From NCBI GenBank assembly GCA_037178625.1, contig CM074133.1, positions 3,472,001 to 3,536,000 of the forward strand: DNA of 64,000 bases. Reading direction: 5' to 3'. Below the pieces are notes generated by a model, which was not told the DNA's origin, made no database searches, and saw only the letters and a list, made by a program, of their open reading frames with translations. Source of the DNA: Skeletonema tropicum (lineage: Eukaryota; Bacillariophyta; Thalassiosirophyceae; Thalassiosirales; Thalassiosiraceae). Made by a program: the position numbers and the translations under genes. Below, piece after piece: positions 31,952 through 42,205 of the stretch (position 1 is its first letter; the number at the start of each line of letters is the position of its first letter).

Positions 31952-32808
31952 AATATATATCACACAGTTAGAGTTAGAGAGTTCAAGGGGCACATCATAC
32001 AATACGTGAGGGACGAGAATGAAATTGATAGATATTGCAACAGCTCTTGTGTCATCACATTGACACTGTTACAGAAATCAACTTGGGCGTGGGGCTGCTA
32101 GAGAAGAAGATTGTAATCAGAGTAGGATTAGGATAATTCTTTTACATTCAACATCAAGACTAGTCACCACAGCTGACTATTACTATCAAGCACTAAAATT
32201 CACAATTCACAGATCTTACAATCTGCGACCGACAACTCATTTGTTTACTGTGCACGACGACAACTCAAGGCGCAAACTACTTGCTATGTCGATTGATCTG
32301 CTGGCAGAAGCACCACACTCACTTCGGTGGATTTTATGCCTATCTTTGAAAAATAATTGTGGATCTACGTTCGAGATCATAGATGCAATCATGCAGTATG
32401 AAGAGACCATCACGTACTATCTTGGCGTACAAATCTTCCAGTCTACTTTACTCATCTTCACTTCGTCATCGGGTGCACTGGGTACTACTTCTATGCCTGC
32501 ATGACGTTACAAAAATGCTTCGTCAAAATGAATATGATCTAGGAGCAGGAGACCTTGTCTTTGGTTTTTTCGCGACAAATTCCTAATGTGTCATCCATCA
32601 TTGAAAAGACTATCTTGCAGCTTGGAATTCTATCCGTCTCATCCCATTTCACTCAAGGGAAGTCTTACTGCCTTTTCCACCACAAGGCGTCGCCTTTCTC
32701 TCTCAGACCTCAGACTAACCAAATGCCTTGCCTCATTCATACCGTGTCTTTGCGAGATGCATAAAGCTTGACATTCCTGTCTCTCTTCTCGTTTGCAGTT
32801 GCAGATTG

Positions 32809-33336
32809 GCGTGCGGCGGCAGGGCAAGCTTCTCCCGGCTTTCGAAAAATAAGAATCCAGGATCTTTCGATTTGACAGGCAGAAGTACAAAATACAATAA
32901 TCTACAGTGAAAAAAAATTATCCAGGATATTTCAATTTGAGGGGCCGAACAGCTGCTACCTTCTTGGAGTCGAAGAGCGCAAGCCCCCCTAACGCCAACC
33001 CAATTAAGACTCGGCAAACAAAATATCCTAAGGGATATAATTATATAAACTATAGAGTGTGGTAGAGAAAGGTGTTAAAATTATGCTCAACACAAATTTC
33101 ACCCCACAGTTTTTGTATTTGCCCCAGTCTATTCTCACATTATCCAAAGTTTGAACAAACCAAAAAGCGAGAATGAGGCCTCTTTGGTTGGTGGGGAACC
33201 CTCTATGTACAAAAAATCTGGCTAGCTGATTCCTACCCATGTACAGCCCACGTACAGAAACGTTACATACATGAGGGCCCGCTACGCACATAGAGCTCGT
33301 CAGATTTCCGCAATAACTCTAAGCTTTGTCGAAGCT
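32809..33336. mobile_element. Candidate insertion in duplication copy II
   Basis: Comparison with copy I shows extra DNA between GATTGG and GATTAG, which may be a 5-6 bp target duplication. The first ~40 bp (CGTGCGGCGGCAGGGCAAGC onward) recur inverted at about 53905-53945. No coding capacity. It could be a small nonautonomous element or a solo repeat; the ends are not defined firmly. Confidence 0.45.
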
Positions 33337-33745
33337 TGGATTAGTTGTTCGTAAGAATAACTAACATATCTTGAACTTGAATTGGCAGCTGCGTCTGCGT
33401 CGATGGCTATGGAGTACCCGTCACGACGATGCCGGCCTCTCGTACAATTTTCTCCCTTCAGAGAACGCGAGAGCCGACTGACAATACAAAACACTTACTG
33501 CTCGATCTCATGGTAAGTGCAACAGAGAGGTTTGCGAACTCATTGCGCTTGGTGCATACGACATCGATTCATCAATCAAGCGTGTGGGCGCATACGTCCT
33601 AGCCGATAGCCGAGGCATTTTTGGAGGACCTCGAATAACTCGGCAGTTACATAGAAGCTGTTCTTTTCCTTCTCTTCAGTTGCTGTTATTGACCAGCAAT
33701 AGCAACTCGCTCAACAACCAGTACAGGTCGCGGTGATGAGTCCAT

Positions 33746-33762
33746 CACGGTGCGACATTCTC
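33746..33762 (+). promoter_or_regulatory. Shared upstream motif, reverse orientation
   Basis: CACGGTGCGACATTCTC lies ~176-192 nt before the ATG at 33938, the same spacing as in the sister copy at 31028. It keeps the TGCGACA core of the CACGTTGCGACACGTTC motif. Confidence 0.4.
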
Positions 33763-33937
33763 ATTTCTGGCGCGCTGCACTGCTCGAGGATATCCCATGA
33801 ACTCTTCTTCTCTTGCTCTGTCGCTTGAATATTAGTAATTATTATCCTGAAATAGCTGGTCCCGACGTTGAGGCAATAGCTTGAGAGTGCAGCGACTTGT
33901 TAATTAGATAATCTAATTTTGGCACGGGTGGTAAAAC

Positions 33938-34865
33938 ATGAGCGAAGAAAATGCGGCGGTAAGCGCATCGTACTGCGCTTCCTGTGGTATCGCAGAATTT
34001 GATAACGTCAAATTGAAGAATTGTGCCAACTGCGATCTCGTCCAATACTGTAGCGATGAATGCCGAAGGGAGCATCAATCAGAGCATGCTACATGTAGTA
34101 GCGTGCAAGAAGTTGGGGGCTGACTTACGAGAGGAATTATTATTCAAACAGCCGGAGAGTACGCATCTCGGTCTCGGTGACTGTCCAATCTGCTGTTTGC
34201 CTCTACCACTTGAAATATCGAAATCTTCCATTTATGGATGTTGCAGCAAAGAGATTTGCCTTGGCTGCGCTTGTGCCAATATCATGCGAGAAGCGGAAGA
34301 ATCATTGGATCCATCATGCCCATTCTGTCGGAAACCTCTGCTTGGAACAGAGGAAGAACATGACAAACAAAGGATGAAAAGAGTGGAGGCGAATGACCCA
34401 GTTGCATTGCGCCGTGAAGGATTAGAACGATATAAAAAAGGAGACTACAAACGTGGATTTGAGTATTGTACAAAGGCTGCTGAATTGGGAGATGCCGATG
34501 CGCATTGTAAACTAGCAGTTATGTATCAAGTAGGGAGAGGTGTTGAGGAGGATGAGGGGAAGTCAATGTATCATTTGGAAGAGGCAGCTATCAGAGGGCA
34601 TCCAGAAGCTAGATATCACCTTGGAGCTCATGAATTAGAGAATGGCAATATTGACAGAGCAGTAAAACATTTCGTCATTGCTGCCACTCAGGGAGATGAT
34701 GTTTCAATCAAAGCGCTGATGGAAATGTTTAAGGAAGGATTTGTCAGGAAAGTTGAACTAGCTGATGCCCTTCGAGCACACCAGGCAGCTGTAGATGCAA
34801 CCAAGAGTCCACAAAGGGATGCAGCCGACGAATTCAAGAAGAGTCGGTTGGAAAGAGGGGACTGA
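33938..34865 (+). pseudogene. MYND-finger / RING-like / Sel1 gene, frameshifted
   Basis: It starts with the family-typical MSEENAAVS and an intact first part of the MYND finger (CASC, CANC, CSDEC, H), then stops at TGA 34121-34123. The +2 frame resumes with ACKK...LREELLFKQPE and continues to 34865 through the RING-like module (DCPIC, GCCSKEICLGC, CPFC), Sel1 repeats and the ALRAHQAAVDATKSPQR tail. Between the MYND His and the expected Ala-Cys there are 13 nt instead of 6. The CATG/CTA repetition there suggests a 7-bp duplication. A second ATG at 34023 could start a protein lacking most of the MYND finger. The downstream part shows no other damage, so the break is recent. Confidence 0.75.
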
Positions 34866-35850
34866 AATATATATCACGCATGTTAGAGTTCAAGGGGGTA
34901 CATCATATAATATGCGAGTACTCGATGAATATAGAAACGGATTACGCGAGGGATGAGAAATGAAATTGATAGAAATGCACAACTAGGATATCACTTTTAC
35001 ACTCTCATAGAAATCAACTTGGGATTGCTAGAGGAGGGTTGTAATCAGAGTAGGATAATTCTTTTGCATTCAAGATCAAGGCAAGGCCAAGGCACCAAAC
35101 ATCTGCAGTTCTCATGACTTGAATTTGTGTTGCTATGTACTCACATCATCGCTCTGCATGGCTTGATCTGATAAAATCCTTCCAACAAGAAGAGAGAAAT
35201 AGCAATTGAAGCCAGAGGAATCATCGTCTCCGTAGGAAGAGAACGAAATAGTACGGAGTAGGGAAGGCAAGAGTTGTAAATTCGAGATCAAATTCTTCAT
35301 TTTCACGAACGTCATGACATCAAATGCATTTATCGTGACCCTTGTTCCTTCAAATCGCCAATAATCTTTTGCCTAACCCTAACTAATTTTAAAGTTGTGT
35401 GAGTAGTGAGTAAGTAATAGGGATGTCAAGGCGAATCCAAAGGGGGTGATGGGTGATCATCAGAATATATTGGTTAGAAGGAGTGGAATTTTACAATGGT
35501 ATCGCTTTGAAGGTGGGTGATGGTGAATGGGATTGGGATGCGGATTTAACGATGCGAGAGTGCATACTTGTGATGGTGCAGGAGCACAACACGTAATAAA
35601 ATAATGAGAGCTGATTGGATAAATACTGAAGTTTTGCACAAACATTTTTACTCTGTTGCGTCTACTTTTTCTCCATAAACGTCTCGAGCAAGACTTATTA
35701 TGAAGCATCATCTTGTTTGGACAAATATCCACTTCATATACACTCCTCCTTGTAGAAATAGCTTGTGCTGTTAGCTGTTAGGGAACCCATGAGCTCTGCT
35801 CCAGTCAATTACGTTACATCTCCCTCGAGATCTCATTCAAAATATTTTCA
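34866..35850. other. Intergenic region between convergent MYND copies
   Basis: No gene supported. 3'-flank similarity to the 31951 downstream region (ATATATATCAC, CAAGGGG-C-ACATCAT, TCAACTTGGG) covers the first ~200 nt. A CCTAACCCTAAC stretch near 35375 is too short to be telomeric. The rest is A/T-rich and unremarkable. Confidence 0.4.
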
Positions 35851-36762
35851 TTATAAATTAAGCATCGAACATAGCATCTCGAATCTTTCTTCTGCATCCC
35901 TATGCGGACTCTTCATTGCATCTACTGCAGCCTGATGTGCACGGAGAGCAGTAGCAAGGTCCTCTTTGCTGATACACCCCCCCTTGAACATTACCATCAG
36001 TGCTTTGATTGATTTATCTTCTCCTTGTGCGGCAGCAATGATCCAATGTTTCACTGCTCTTTCCTTATTGTCATTCTCTGATTCACAGACTCCAAGATTG
36101 TATCTAGCACATGGATGACCTCCGATTGCAGCCTCTTCCAGATGATGCATTGCCTTCTCCTCATCCTTCTCAACACCTTCCCCCCGAAGATACATTTTTG
36201 CCAGTTGATGATGCGCATCTACATCTCCCGATTGTACAGCTTTTGTCCAATATTCAAATGCTTTATTATGATTTCCTTTCTTGTATTCGTCAATTCCTTC
36301 TCGGCGCAATGCAACTGGATCATTCGCCTCCACCCTTTTCATGTTTCGTTTATAACCTTTTTCTTCTGGTTCTCGACAGAATGGACATGATGGTTCCAGT
36401 GATGCTTCATTCTCTCTAAGCAGATCAGCATAAACGCAGCCGTTACAAATTGTTTTCATGCAACATCCAGAAATGGAAGATTTCTGTTTATCAAGCGGCA
36501 TAGGTATATAGCAGATCGGACAGTCCCCAAGATGCGTACTTTCCGGTTGCTTGAATAATAATTCATCACGTATTTCACCTGCTCGTTTCTTGCATGCATC
36601 CTTGTGATTCGATTTATGCTCCCTCTCACATGCATCGCTGCAGTAGCGAACGAGATCTCAAGCAGTGCAATCCTTCAGTTTGATGTCATCAACTTCTGCA
36701 ATTCCGCAGTAGGCACAAAATATGAGTGCTGTCCACCCCCACACACTATCGTCTCCTCTCAT
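35851..36762 (-). pseudogene. MYND-finger / RING-like / Sel1 gene with in-frame TGA at a zinc-ligand Cys codon
   Basis: From the ATG at 36762 the frame reads MRGDDSVWGWTALIFCAYCG and continues collinear with the family, but a TGA at 36661-36659 replaces the second Cys of the second MYND pair (family CxACDLVRYC, here CTA-stop-DLVRYC). After the TGA the same frame continues without another break through CSDAC, the RING-like module (DCPIC, GCCMKTICNGC, CPFC), Sel1 repeats and the tail ALRAHQAAVDAMKSP to 35851. A single-base TGC-to-TGA change explains it. The N-terminus before CAYC is unlike the family MSE start. A shorter product from the Met in the RING-like part (216 residues) is possible. Nonsense mutation is the simplest reading; Sec decoding is considered under findings. 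Confidence 0.75.
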
Positions 36763-36909
36763 TTTTCAATTGTCTCGCTGCGCTGCACCGCAATATCAAA
36801 CAACTTATCGACCCAAAGGCAGCAATACAGACCAGAAATGAACGAACGGTTCCCGTGAACGAAGGATGAAGGATGAAGCAAGGGCGCTTGAGCTTTCAGA
36901 ATACATAAT

Positions 36910-38560
36910 GGGTTCCCTCCTGGCCAAAACCACTAATTAGTGGTCGTACGTAGATGGTATATAGAGGGCATTCTAACACCTCCCAAACCCTAACATTCAA
37001 GGAATACACCACCAAAGACCTCTACAACAGAGTCCAAGCCCAAAAATCCGCAATGAAAACGCCCAAATAGAAGTAGAGATAGCTATATATACACCATAAA
37101 ATCGCTATTTTAGTGACCACTAATTAGTGGTCGAGAATTATGTGTTGTTGTGTAATTGTTTATGCTTCCCCCAACAAACAGTGCACATGGGAACCTTCTT
37201 ATGATATGTGGAGTAGGTTTTGACCTCTATGCGGCATGTGGCACGCCTATCCTTGATGTACTGTGTGCCAACCTTCTGCCGACATTTTGTAAAATCTGGC
37301 TTGAATTCAAGCACGGGCTTGACCGTCTAGCTCGCCTGTTGGGGCGAATAGGAGAGCAGGAAGCTTTCCTGCACTGCATATGATGTTGTTCTAACATTTA
37401 CTTGGCTGATTGACGACGAAAATCACGTTGGGGTGGAGAATTCTCAACTCTAGTATGCGATATCTTGACACGAGAAGGGCGCAAATTAGCGCAAATTCTG
37501 CTGAAATGAGGTGTAGGCGCAGGTTTAGCGGAGATAACAGCCAATCAAAGGATATCGTCGTGTACATTAATGTCGTTGTGGTCGCTGTGCAAGAGATCAC
37601 CATCGGATTTGCATGACTTATTGGCCAAACATACATCATAGAGTGGTGATTTGGTGCTGATGGATGCCAATTTTTTTTTGGAAAAAATGCGCTACACCAC
37701 AACCTGGCATCACCTGCAGCCGCCCTGTCATTAATTTGGACCATTCCACCAACAATATTCCTATAATTAATATCATATGATGCTGTCTTTGTTTTTATTC
37801 CATTTAAAGCGGTTGATTTGTCGAATAATTATTGAATATTGCCATTATATTTGTGTCGATAAATCGTCATCATCGCATCCCCGTCGCTTCAATTCATGTG
37901 AGATGCTAACCAAAACGAACTCTCTTGGGTAGATGGGCCGCTTTCCATGTCCCCATCTGTAGATAGGTTGGCCGCTTTGGGTAGGGATCGTTGTTTTCGA
38001 GTAGAATACCGTCGTATGTCGACTGCAAATAACTTTGCATGGTGGTTGGGACATCATCCGGTTGCCGGTGAAGTTTGTGCATGATTGTTGTAGGATCCAG
38101 GCCATCTCGATGCTCTTCTTCGACCACCTGGTTAGCCACTCATATTGTGACTGTTGTGGTATGCTTTCTGATGGGTAAAAGCATCTACTAAATGCAGATA
38201 CGACGGCTCGTATGCTGGGCCTCTTTCGCCATGGTGATGGTGTGATGAAATGTGAGTTCTACGGGTGGCAACATTTTTGATATCAATTCCTACGTACCCC
38301 CAAGTTGAAGTTGCAAAACTTCCGAAAAAAACTCGTCGGCTGTTCGCCAAATTTGTCAGTAGGCTAGTGTTTGAACGTTAATAGGTTGGGCCCTCTCCAG
38401 GGAACACGTGAGATAATGGGTGTACGCCTTGTCAAGACATTGAAGAGGGTGCCACCTGAATTTGATAACGTTTGAGTGATTATAAGGGGGTCGTAGGAGA
38501 TCGTAAACTGACCACTAATTAGTGGTTTTTCCGCTAATTAGTGGCCCCAGGAGGGAACCC
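36910..38560. mobile_element. 1.65-kb element with terminal inverted repeats and palindromic subterminal sites
   Basis: The ends GGGTTCCCTCCTGG (36910-36923) and CCAGGAGGGAACCC (38547-38560) are exact reverse complements. They are flanked by AAT on both sides, a possible 3-bp target duplication. Just inside each end are palindromes CCACTAATTAGTGG: 36929-36944, 38510-38526 and a variant at 38531-38544. A further 18-bp perfect palindrome lies at 37115-37132. Such subterminal palindromes are typical transposase-binding sites. The interior has short minus-strand frames (e.g. 37845-38105, 37906-38139, 38132-38350) that may be transposase debris, but no catalytic motif is recognisable. Probably nonautonomous. 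Confidence 0.75.
37115..37132. repeat. 18-bp perfect palindrome inside the element
   Basis: GACCACTAATTAGTGGTC equals its own reverse complement. The same core occurs at 36929-36944 and 38510-38526. Confidence 0.85.
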
Positions 38561-38643
38561 AATAAGTATATAGCTCAGAATGACAGATAAGTATTGATGG
38601 CTTTGACCCGCTCACCACTCACAAGCTCACAACATGAGAGAGT

Positions 38644-38662
38644 GCACGTGTCGTAACACATC
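38644..38662 (+). promoter_or_regulatory. Shared upstream motif before transporter copy (diverged)
   Basis: GCACGTGTCGTAACACATC contains CACGTGTC and matches the MYND-gene motif at most positions. It lies ~190-205 nt before the transporter ATG at 38850. Confidence 0.35.
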
Positions 38663-38835
38663 AGTATGGCATTGGTATAGATTGGTATGTATATGTATAG
38701 TCGGCGGGCGGGCATCGCATCGATCATCCAATGACGTGAAACAGCGCAAGTCTTACGTAACTTGCTTGCTAAACATTGTTCACCTGCGACGTAATTACTG
38801 ATTGGGTTATTGGTTAGCAGATAGCTTTCAGTAAC

Positions 38836-40752
38836 AATAACCCACCATCATGGTCTGCAACTATTCGAGCTACACGTGGTCAATCCTCACCGGAATGATT
38901 CTAACCGGCTCCGCTCGATCCATCATTGTCAAGCTCGCCTATCAAAGTGGCTTCCAGGCACCACTGACGATCACGCTGCTCTATCTGTTTGGTCAGTCGT
39001 TATCACTGCTTGTGTACCAGATGCAGCAAAAGTGGATGTCGAGTGATTATAATGCGTTGGAGTCGAGAACAGCAAACGATGATGAACATGAGCGGAAATG
39101 TCAATTGAAGGAGCAGACGCAAGAAGAAATAACGATAAAGTTGAACAGCGGCAGTTGTTCGTCAGATGTGGAGTTAGCCGAGTGTGAGCAATCTGCTGCG
39201 TTGAAATTATCGAAATCAGAGCAGACTGGTTGTGAGGAAGTGGCCGATCATGATGTGCAAGACAATTTCCTACCGAGACACTCCATTGCTTTGGAGGCGA
39301 CAGAGCAGTTGAGCACAGCAACAGCAACAGCAACATCCATGCCTCGTTCGATAATATTCAAAATGTACAAATCTATCCAGGCAGCATCAATAATGTCATC
39401 ATCTCATGTAGAAATACCAAACGGGAGCAATCACGGTCTATCACCCCAATCCGCCGAACAAATCCAATGGGCACACGCCATACCCTACCACATCCGACCA
39501 GCCATCCCCGCACTCTTCAATCTACTCAACTCGGCATTACGGTGGGCATCATTAGTTTATATTGATGCATCTGTGGCAGAAATGCTCATATCTGGATTGG
39601 AATTGACCTTGAGTGTGGTTGCGGCACGAGTGATACGAAAGAGGATGGTGTCGAGGTCTATAGATGGATGGGGGTTGTGATTGTGGCGGTGGGGGTTATT
39701 GTGATTGAGCGTGCGAATAATTGGAAGCATCAACAGCAGCTCGATGATCAAGTGGAAGCACATGATGATTATGAGGAGGCTGACAACAACAACCTTCTCA
39801 GCAGTGCAGAAAACGTGACAATCGGAGTAATCCTAATCCTACTCCAATCCATACTATCAGTGCTACAAGACATTGGAGAAGAAATATTTATGCAAGCTAC
39901 AACCTTCCCAGCAATGATGATGCTCGGCATGGAAGGATTATACGGGTTTGTGATTGGTCTTGTCATCTACTCTACCATTGGGAACAATTTTGGAATTGAA
40001 GACAGTGACGATACAATATCAATGTTGATGAACAATGCAACATTACGATGGTGGCTACTCGATCTTCCCTTCTTATTTCTTCTAACTGGCATATTTAACA
40101 TTAAAGCGACAGAGGTAACCTCGGCCATGACACGGAATGTGTGGAAGAATCTTCGGACAGTTTTGGTATGGAGCATTGCTTTATTTATATTTTATGTTGG
40201 GAATAATGATACGAATTATGGAGAGGCTTGGCATAATCCGGAATCATTCTATATTTTGTTGGGATTTTCGGTGATGAGTTTTGATATTGTTGTGTATTAT
40301 TGGTACAAGTCTCAAGAGCAATGATCAATGATTGACAAATGCTCAACTCATTCATAGGTGTGTGTTATTGGGACTAAGATGGAGATCATGAGCTTGATTG
40401 GAGTCAAAAGTTGGGGTTTCCGGTGATGACTTGTGGGGTACAAGTCTCCAGAGCTATGATTGATGATTGAGACAAATGCTCAACTCATTCATTCTGCCGT
40501 TTCATGCCGGATACTCGGAGACGATATACCATCCACCTTACCAACGATAGACTTATAAGCTTGGTTGGGATCAAAGTGGCAAAACTACAAATACAGAGTA
40601 TTAGTCATTAGCAATAGAAGTTTCTCATACTAGTATTTACATTTTCAGTAAGATTAGCCGCCTATCTAATCGCTCCGCGTTGCTCAGGCACGTCACAGAC
40701 CTACTATGTATTTCCAAACTAAATGATGAAAGACAAAGTAAATCAGATTAGA
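38836..40752 (+). repeat. Left arm of a large inverted duplication
   Basis: Matches the reverse complement of 61846-63800 over the transporter gene and ~430 bp of 3' flank (GATAGACTTATAAGCTTGG, AATACAGAGTATTAGTCATT, GTAAATCAGATTAGAT). The arm ends within the last codons of the MYND pseudogene at 40748. Confidence 0.85.
38850..40324 (+). pseudogene. SLC35F6-like transporter, frameshifted copy
   Basis: Collinear with the intact 499-residue gene at 62287-63786. The first frame (38850-39680) covers the first two membrane segments, a long hydrophilic loop, the ALRWASLVYIDASVAEML segment and RKRMVSRS, then stops. The +2 frame (to 40324) continues with MGVVIVAVGVIVIERANNW, the GIVILLQSILSVLQDI-type helix, MEGLYGFVIGLVIY, WKNLRTVLVWSIALFIF and the C-terminus YYWYKSQEQ. 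Around 39656-39670 this copy has TCTATAGATGG where the intact gene has TCTAGGTGG, a net 2-nt insertion. No other break was seen, so inactivation is recent. It is convergent with the MYND pseudogene at 40748-41643. Confidence 0.8.
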
Positions 40753-41643
40753 TATCCCTCGCCGCATGATTCTTCAGGAATTCTTCGCCTTTTTTTCTCT
40801 GAGGATTCTTGGTTGCATCCACAGCCGCTTGGTGTGCACGGAGAGCGGAAGAAAGGTCCTTTTTTTCCACAAATCCTTCCTTATACATGTCCATCAGCAA
40901 TTTGATTGAAGCATCATCTCCTTGTGTGGCGGCAATGATCCAATGTTTCACTGCTCTCTCATAATTGTCGTTGATCATCTCATTGATTCCAATATTGCAT
41001 CTAGCATAGGGATTGCCACGAATAGCAGCCTCTTCCAAATGATGATTTTGCTTTCCCTCATCCTTTTCAACGCCTTCCCCTAAATGATACATAGCTGCTA
41101 GATGACAATGCGCCTCGGCATCTCCCAATTGTGCAGCCTTTGTGAACCACTCAAATGCACTGTTCAAGTTTGCCTTTCTCAATTGTTCTGATGCTTCTTT
41201 GTACATAGCAACGGGATCATTCGCCTGTATTCTTTTCATCCTTCGTTTGTTGCGTTCTTCATCCGTTGCATACGTTGGTTCTCGATCAATGATGCATCGA
41301 TCTCTCGTAACGCGTTGAGATAAGCGCAGCCGTTGCAAATTGCTTTACTGCAGCATTCCGTCAGAACTGATTTCTGTATATCAAGCTCCAGAGGGATCAT
41401 ACAGATGGGACAGTCACCCAGATGTGTGCTTTCCGGTTGCTTGAATAATGATTCGTCACGTAATGCAGCAGCCCGTTTCTTGCACGCACCTTCATGTTCT
41501 AATTTATGATCCATCTGGCATTCATCGCTGCAATATCGAACAAGATCGCAGTTGGCACATTTCGTCAGTTTGATGTCATCAACTTCTGCAATGCCGCACG
41601 AAGCACAACTTGATGTGTCGACCGCCGCATTTTCTTCGCTCAT
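40748..41643 (-). pseudogene. MYND-finger / RING-like / Sel1 gene with 19-nt deletion
   Basis: ATG at 41643 starts MSEENAAVDTSS, as in relatives; the frame open further upstream lacks an ATG. MYND finger complete (CASC, CANC, CSDEC, H..C). The RING-like module begins normally (DCPIC, ECCSKAICNGC), but the segment that should encode PSCPFC is gone. A net 19-nt deletion near 41290 fuses ...DASL to ...CGAGAACCA and shifts frame. The second frame (from ~41290 to 40748) carries NDPVAMY, Sel1 repeats (AFEWFTKAAQLGD, GEGVEKDEGKQNHHLEEAA) and the tail ALRAHQAAVDATKNPQ. The loss removes one zinc-ligand pair as well as the frame. Confidence 0.78.
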
Positions 41644-41865
41644 GTTTCGCCGGGGTGCCAAAAAAAAGATGAACCAGCTCGAAGTTGAGTTCAATTAAAC
41701 AGTGTTCTCGACTCTCGACTACAATCTATCCGCATCCAGATAGCAAGCCATCTATCATAGGTCATTAACCGTGCTACAATACATACCTCCTTCGCCTTGC
41801 TGTGGTTGTTGGTTGTTCGTCATCGTTCTTTCTTCACGCTTTTCACTGTGAATTTGCGAGAGGGT

Positions 41866-41884
41866 GAACATGTCGCAACGTGTC
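41866..41884 (-). promoter_or_regulatory. Shared upstream motif
   Basis: GAACATGTCGCAACGTGTC lies ~225-240 nt upstream of the MYND ATG at 41643. It differs by one base from the copies at 29363 and 51163. The LINE insertion at 41952 lies only ~67 bp further upstream. Confidence 0.5.
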
Positions 41885-42205
41885 ACAACACCACTCGACC
41901 TAAAGCCCCACATACATAATCGAAGGAATGAAAAATGCTACAAACTCAATGTATCATATCACTTAGGAAATTAGGTAAATGTTGATTATCGCTACCTAGA
42001 CATCATTGAACCAACAATTGGAGTCTTCATACGCCGAGGGCAGAACCAAACAGCGTCGCAGTCGGGACCACGGGAGAGGGTTGTCTCTCCTACCACAGCT
42101 CGTTTAAAAGCCCGGGATATATTGACGTGGATGTCAATAAGCCTGTATACAGGCGAGATATACAAATACAAGTATTTGCACGAGAGTATAAGCATATACC
42201 CATCT

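Larger units (their letters stand above)
30050..31990 (+). repeat. Segmental duplication, copy I (upstream block plus MYND gene)
   Basis: This block aligns in order with 32240-34900. Landmarks are GATTGATCTTCTGGCAGAAG, TTGATAAGACTATCTTGCAG, CCTTTTCCACCACAAGGC, TTGTTCGTAAGAATAA-like sequence and GGCACGGGTGGTAAAACATG. The upstream ~700 nt may be a decayed gene, since several matching peptides appear in different frames, but no family is recognisable. Confidence 0.75.
32240..34900 (+). repeat. Segmental duplication, copy II
   Basis: Tandem partner of 30050-31990 in the same orientation. It carries an extra ~530-bp insertion (about 32809-33336) absent from copy I, and its MYND gene has a 7-bp insertion. 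Confidence 0.75.

Noticed and set aside
34023..34082. Separate gene starting MPTAISS
   Set aside because: Its first ~20 residues are out-of-frame MYND sequence; the real homology begins after the 7-bp insertion.
35370..35385. Telomere-like CCTAACCCTAAC
   Set aside because: Only about two heptamers and no longer array. A similar AAACCCTAAC at ~36985 is also isolated.
39557..40176. Minus-strand frames across the transporter copies
   Set aside because: Antisense shadows of the transporter frame; mirrored identically at 62435-63081 in the inverted copy.
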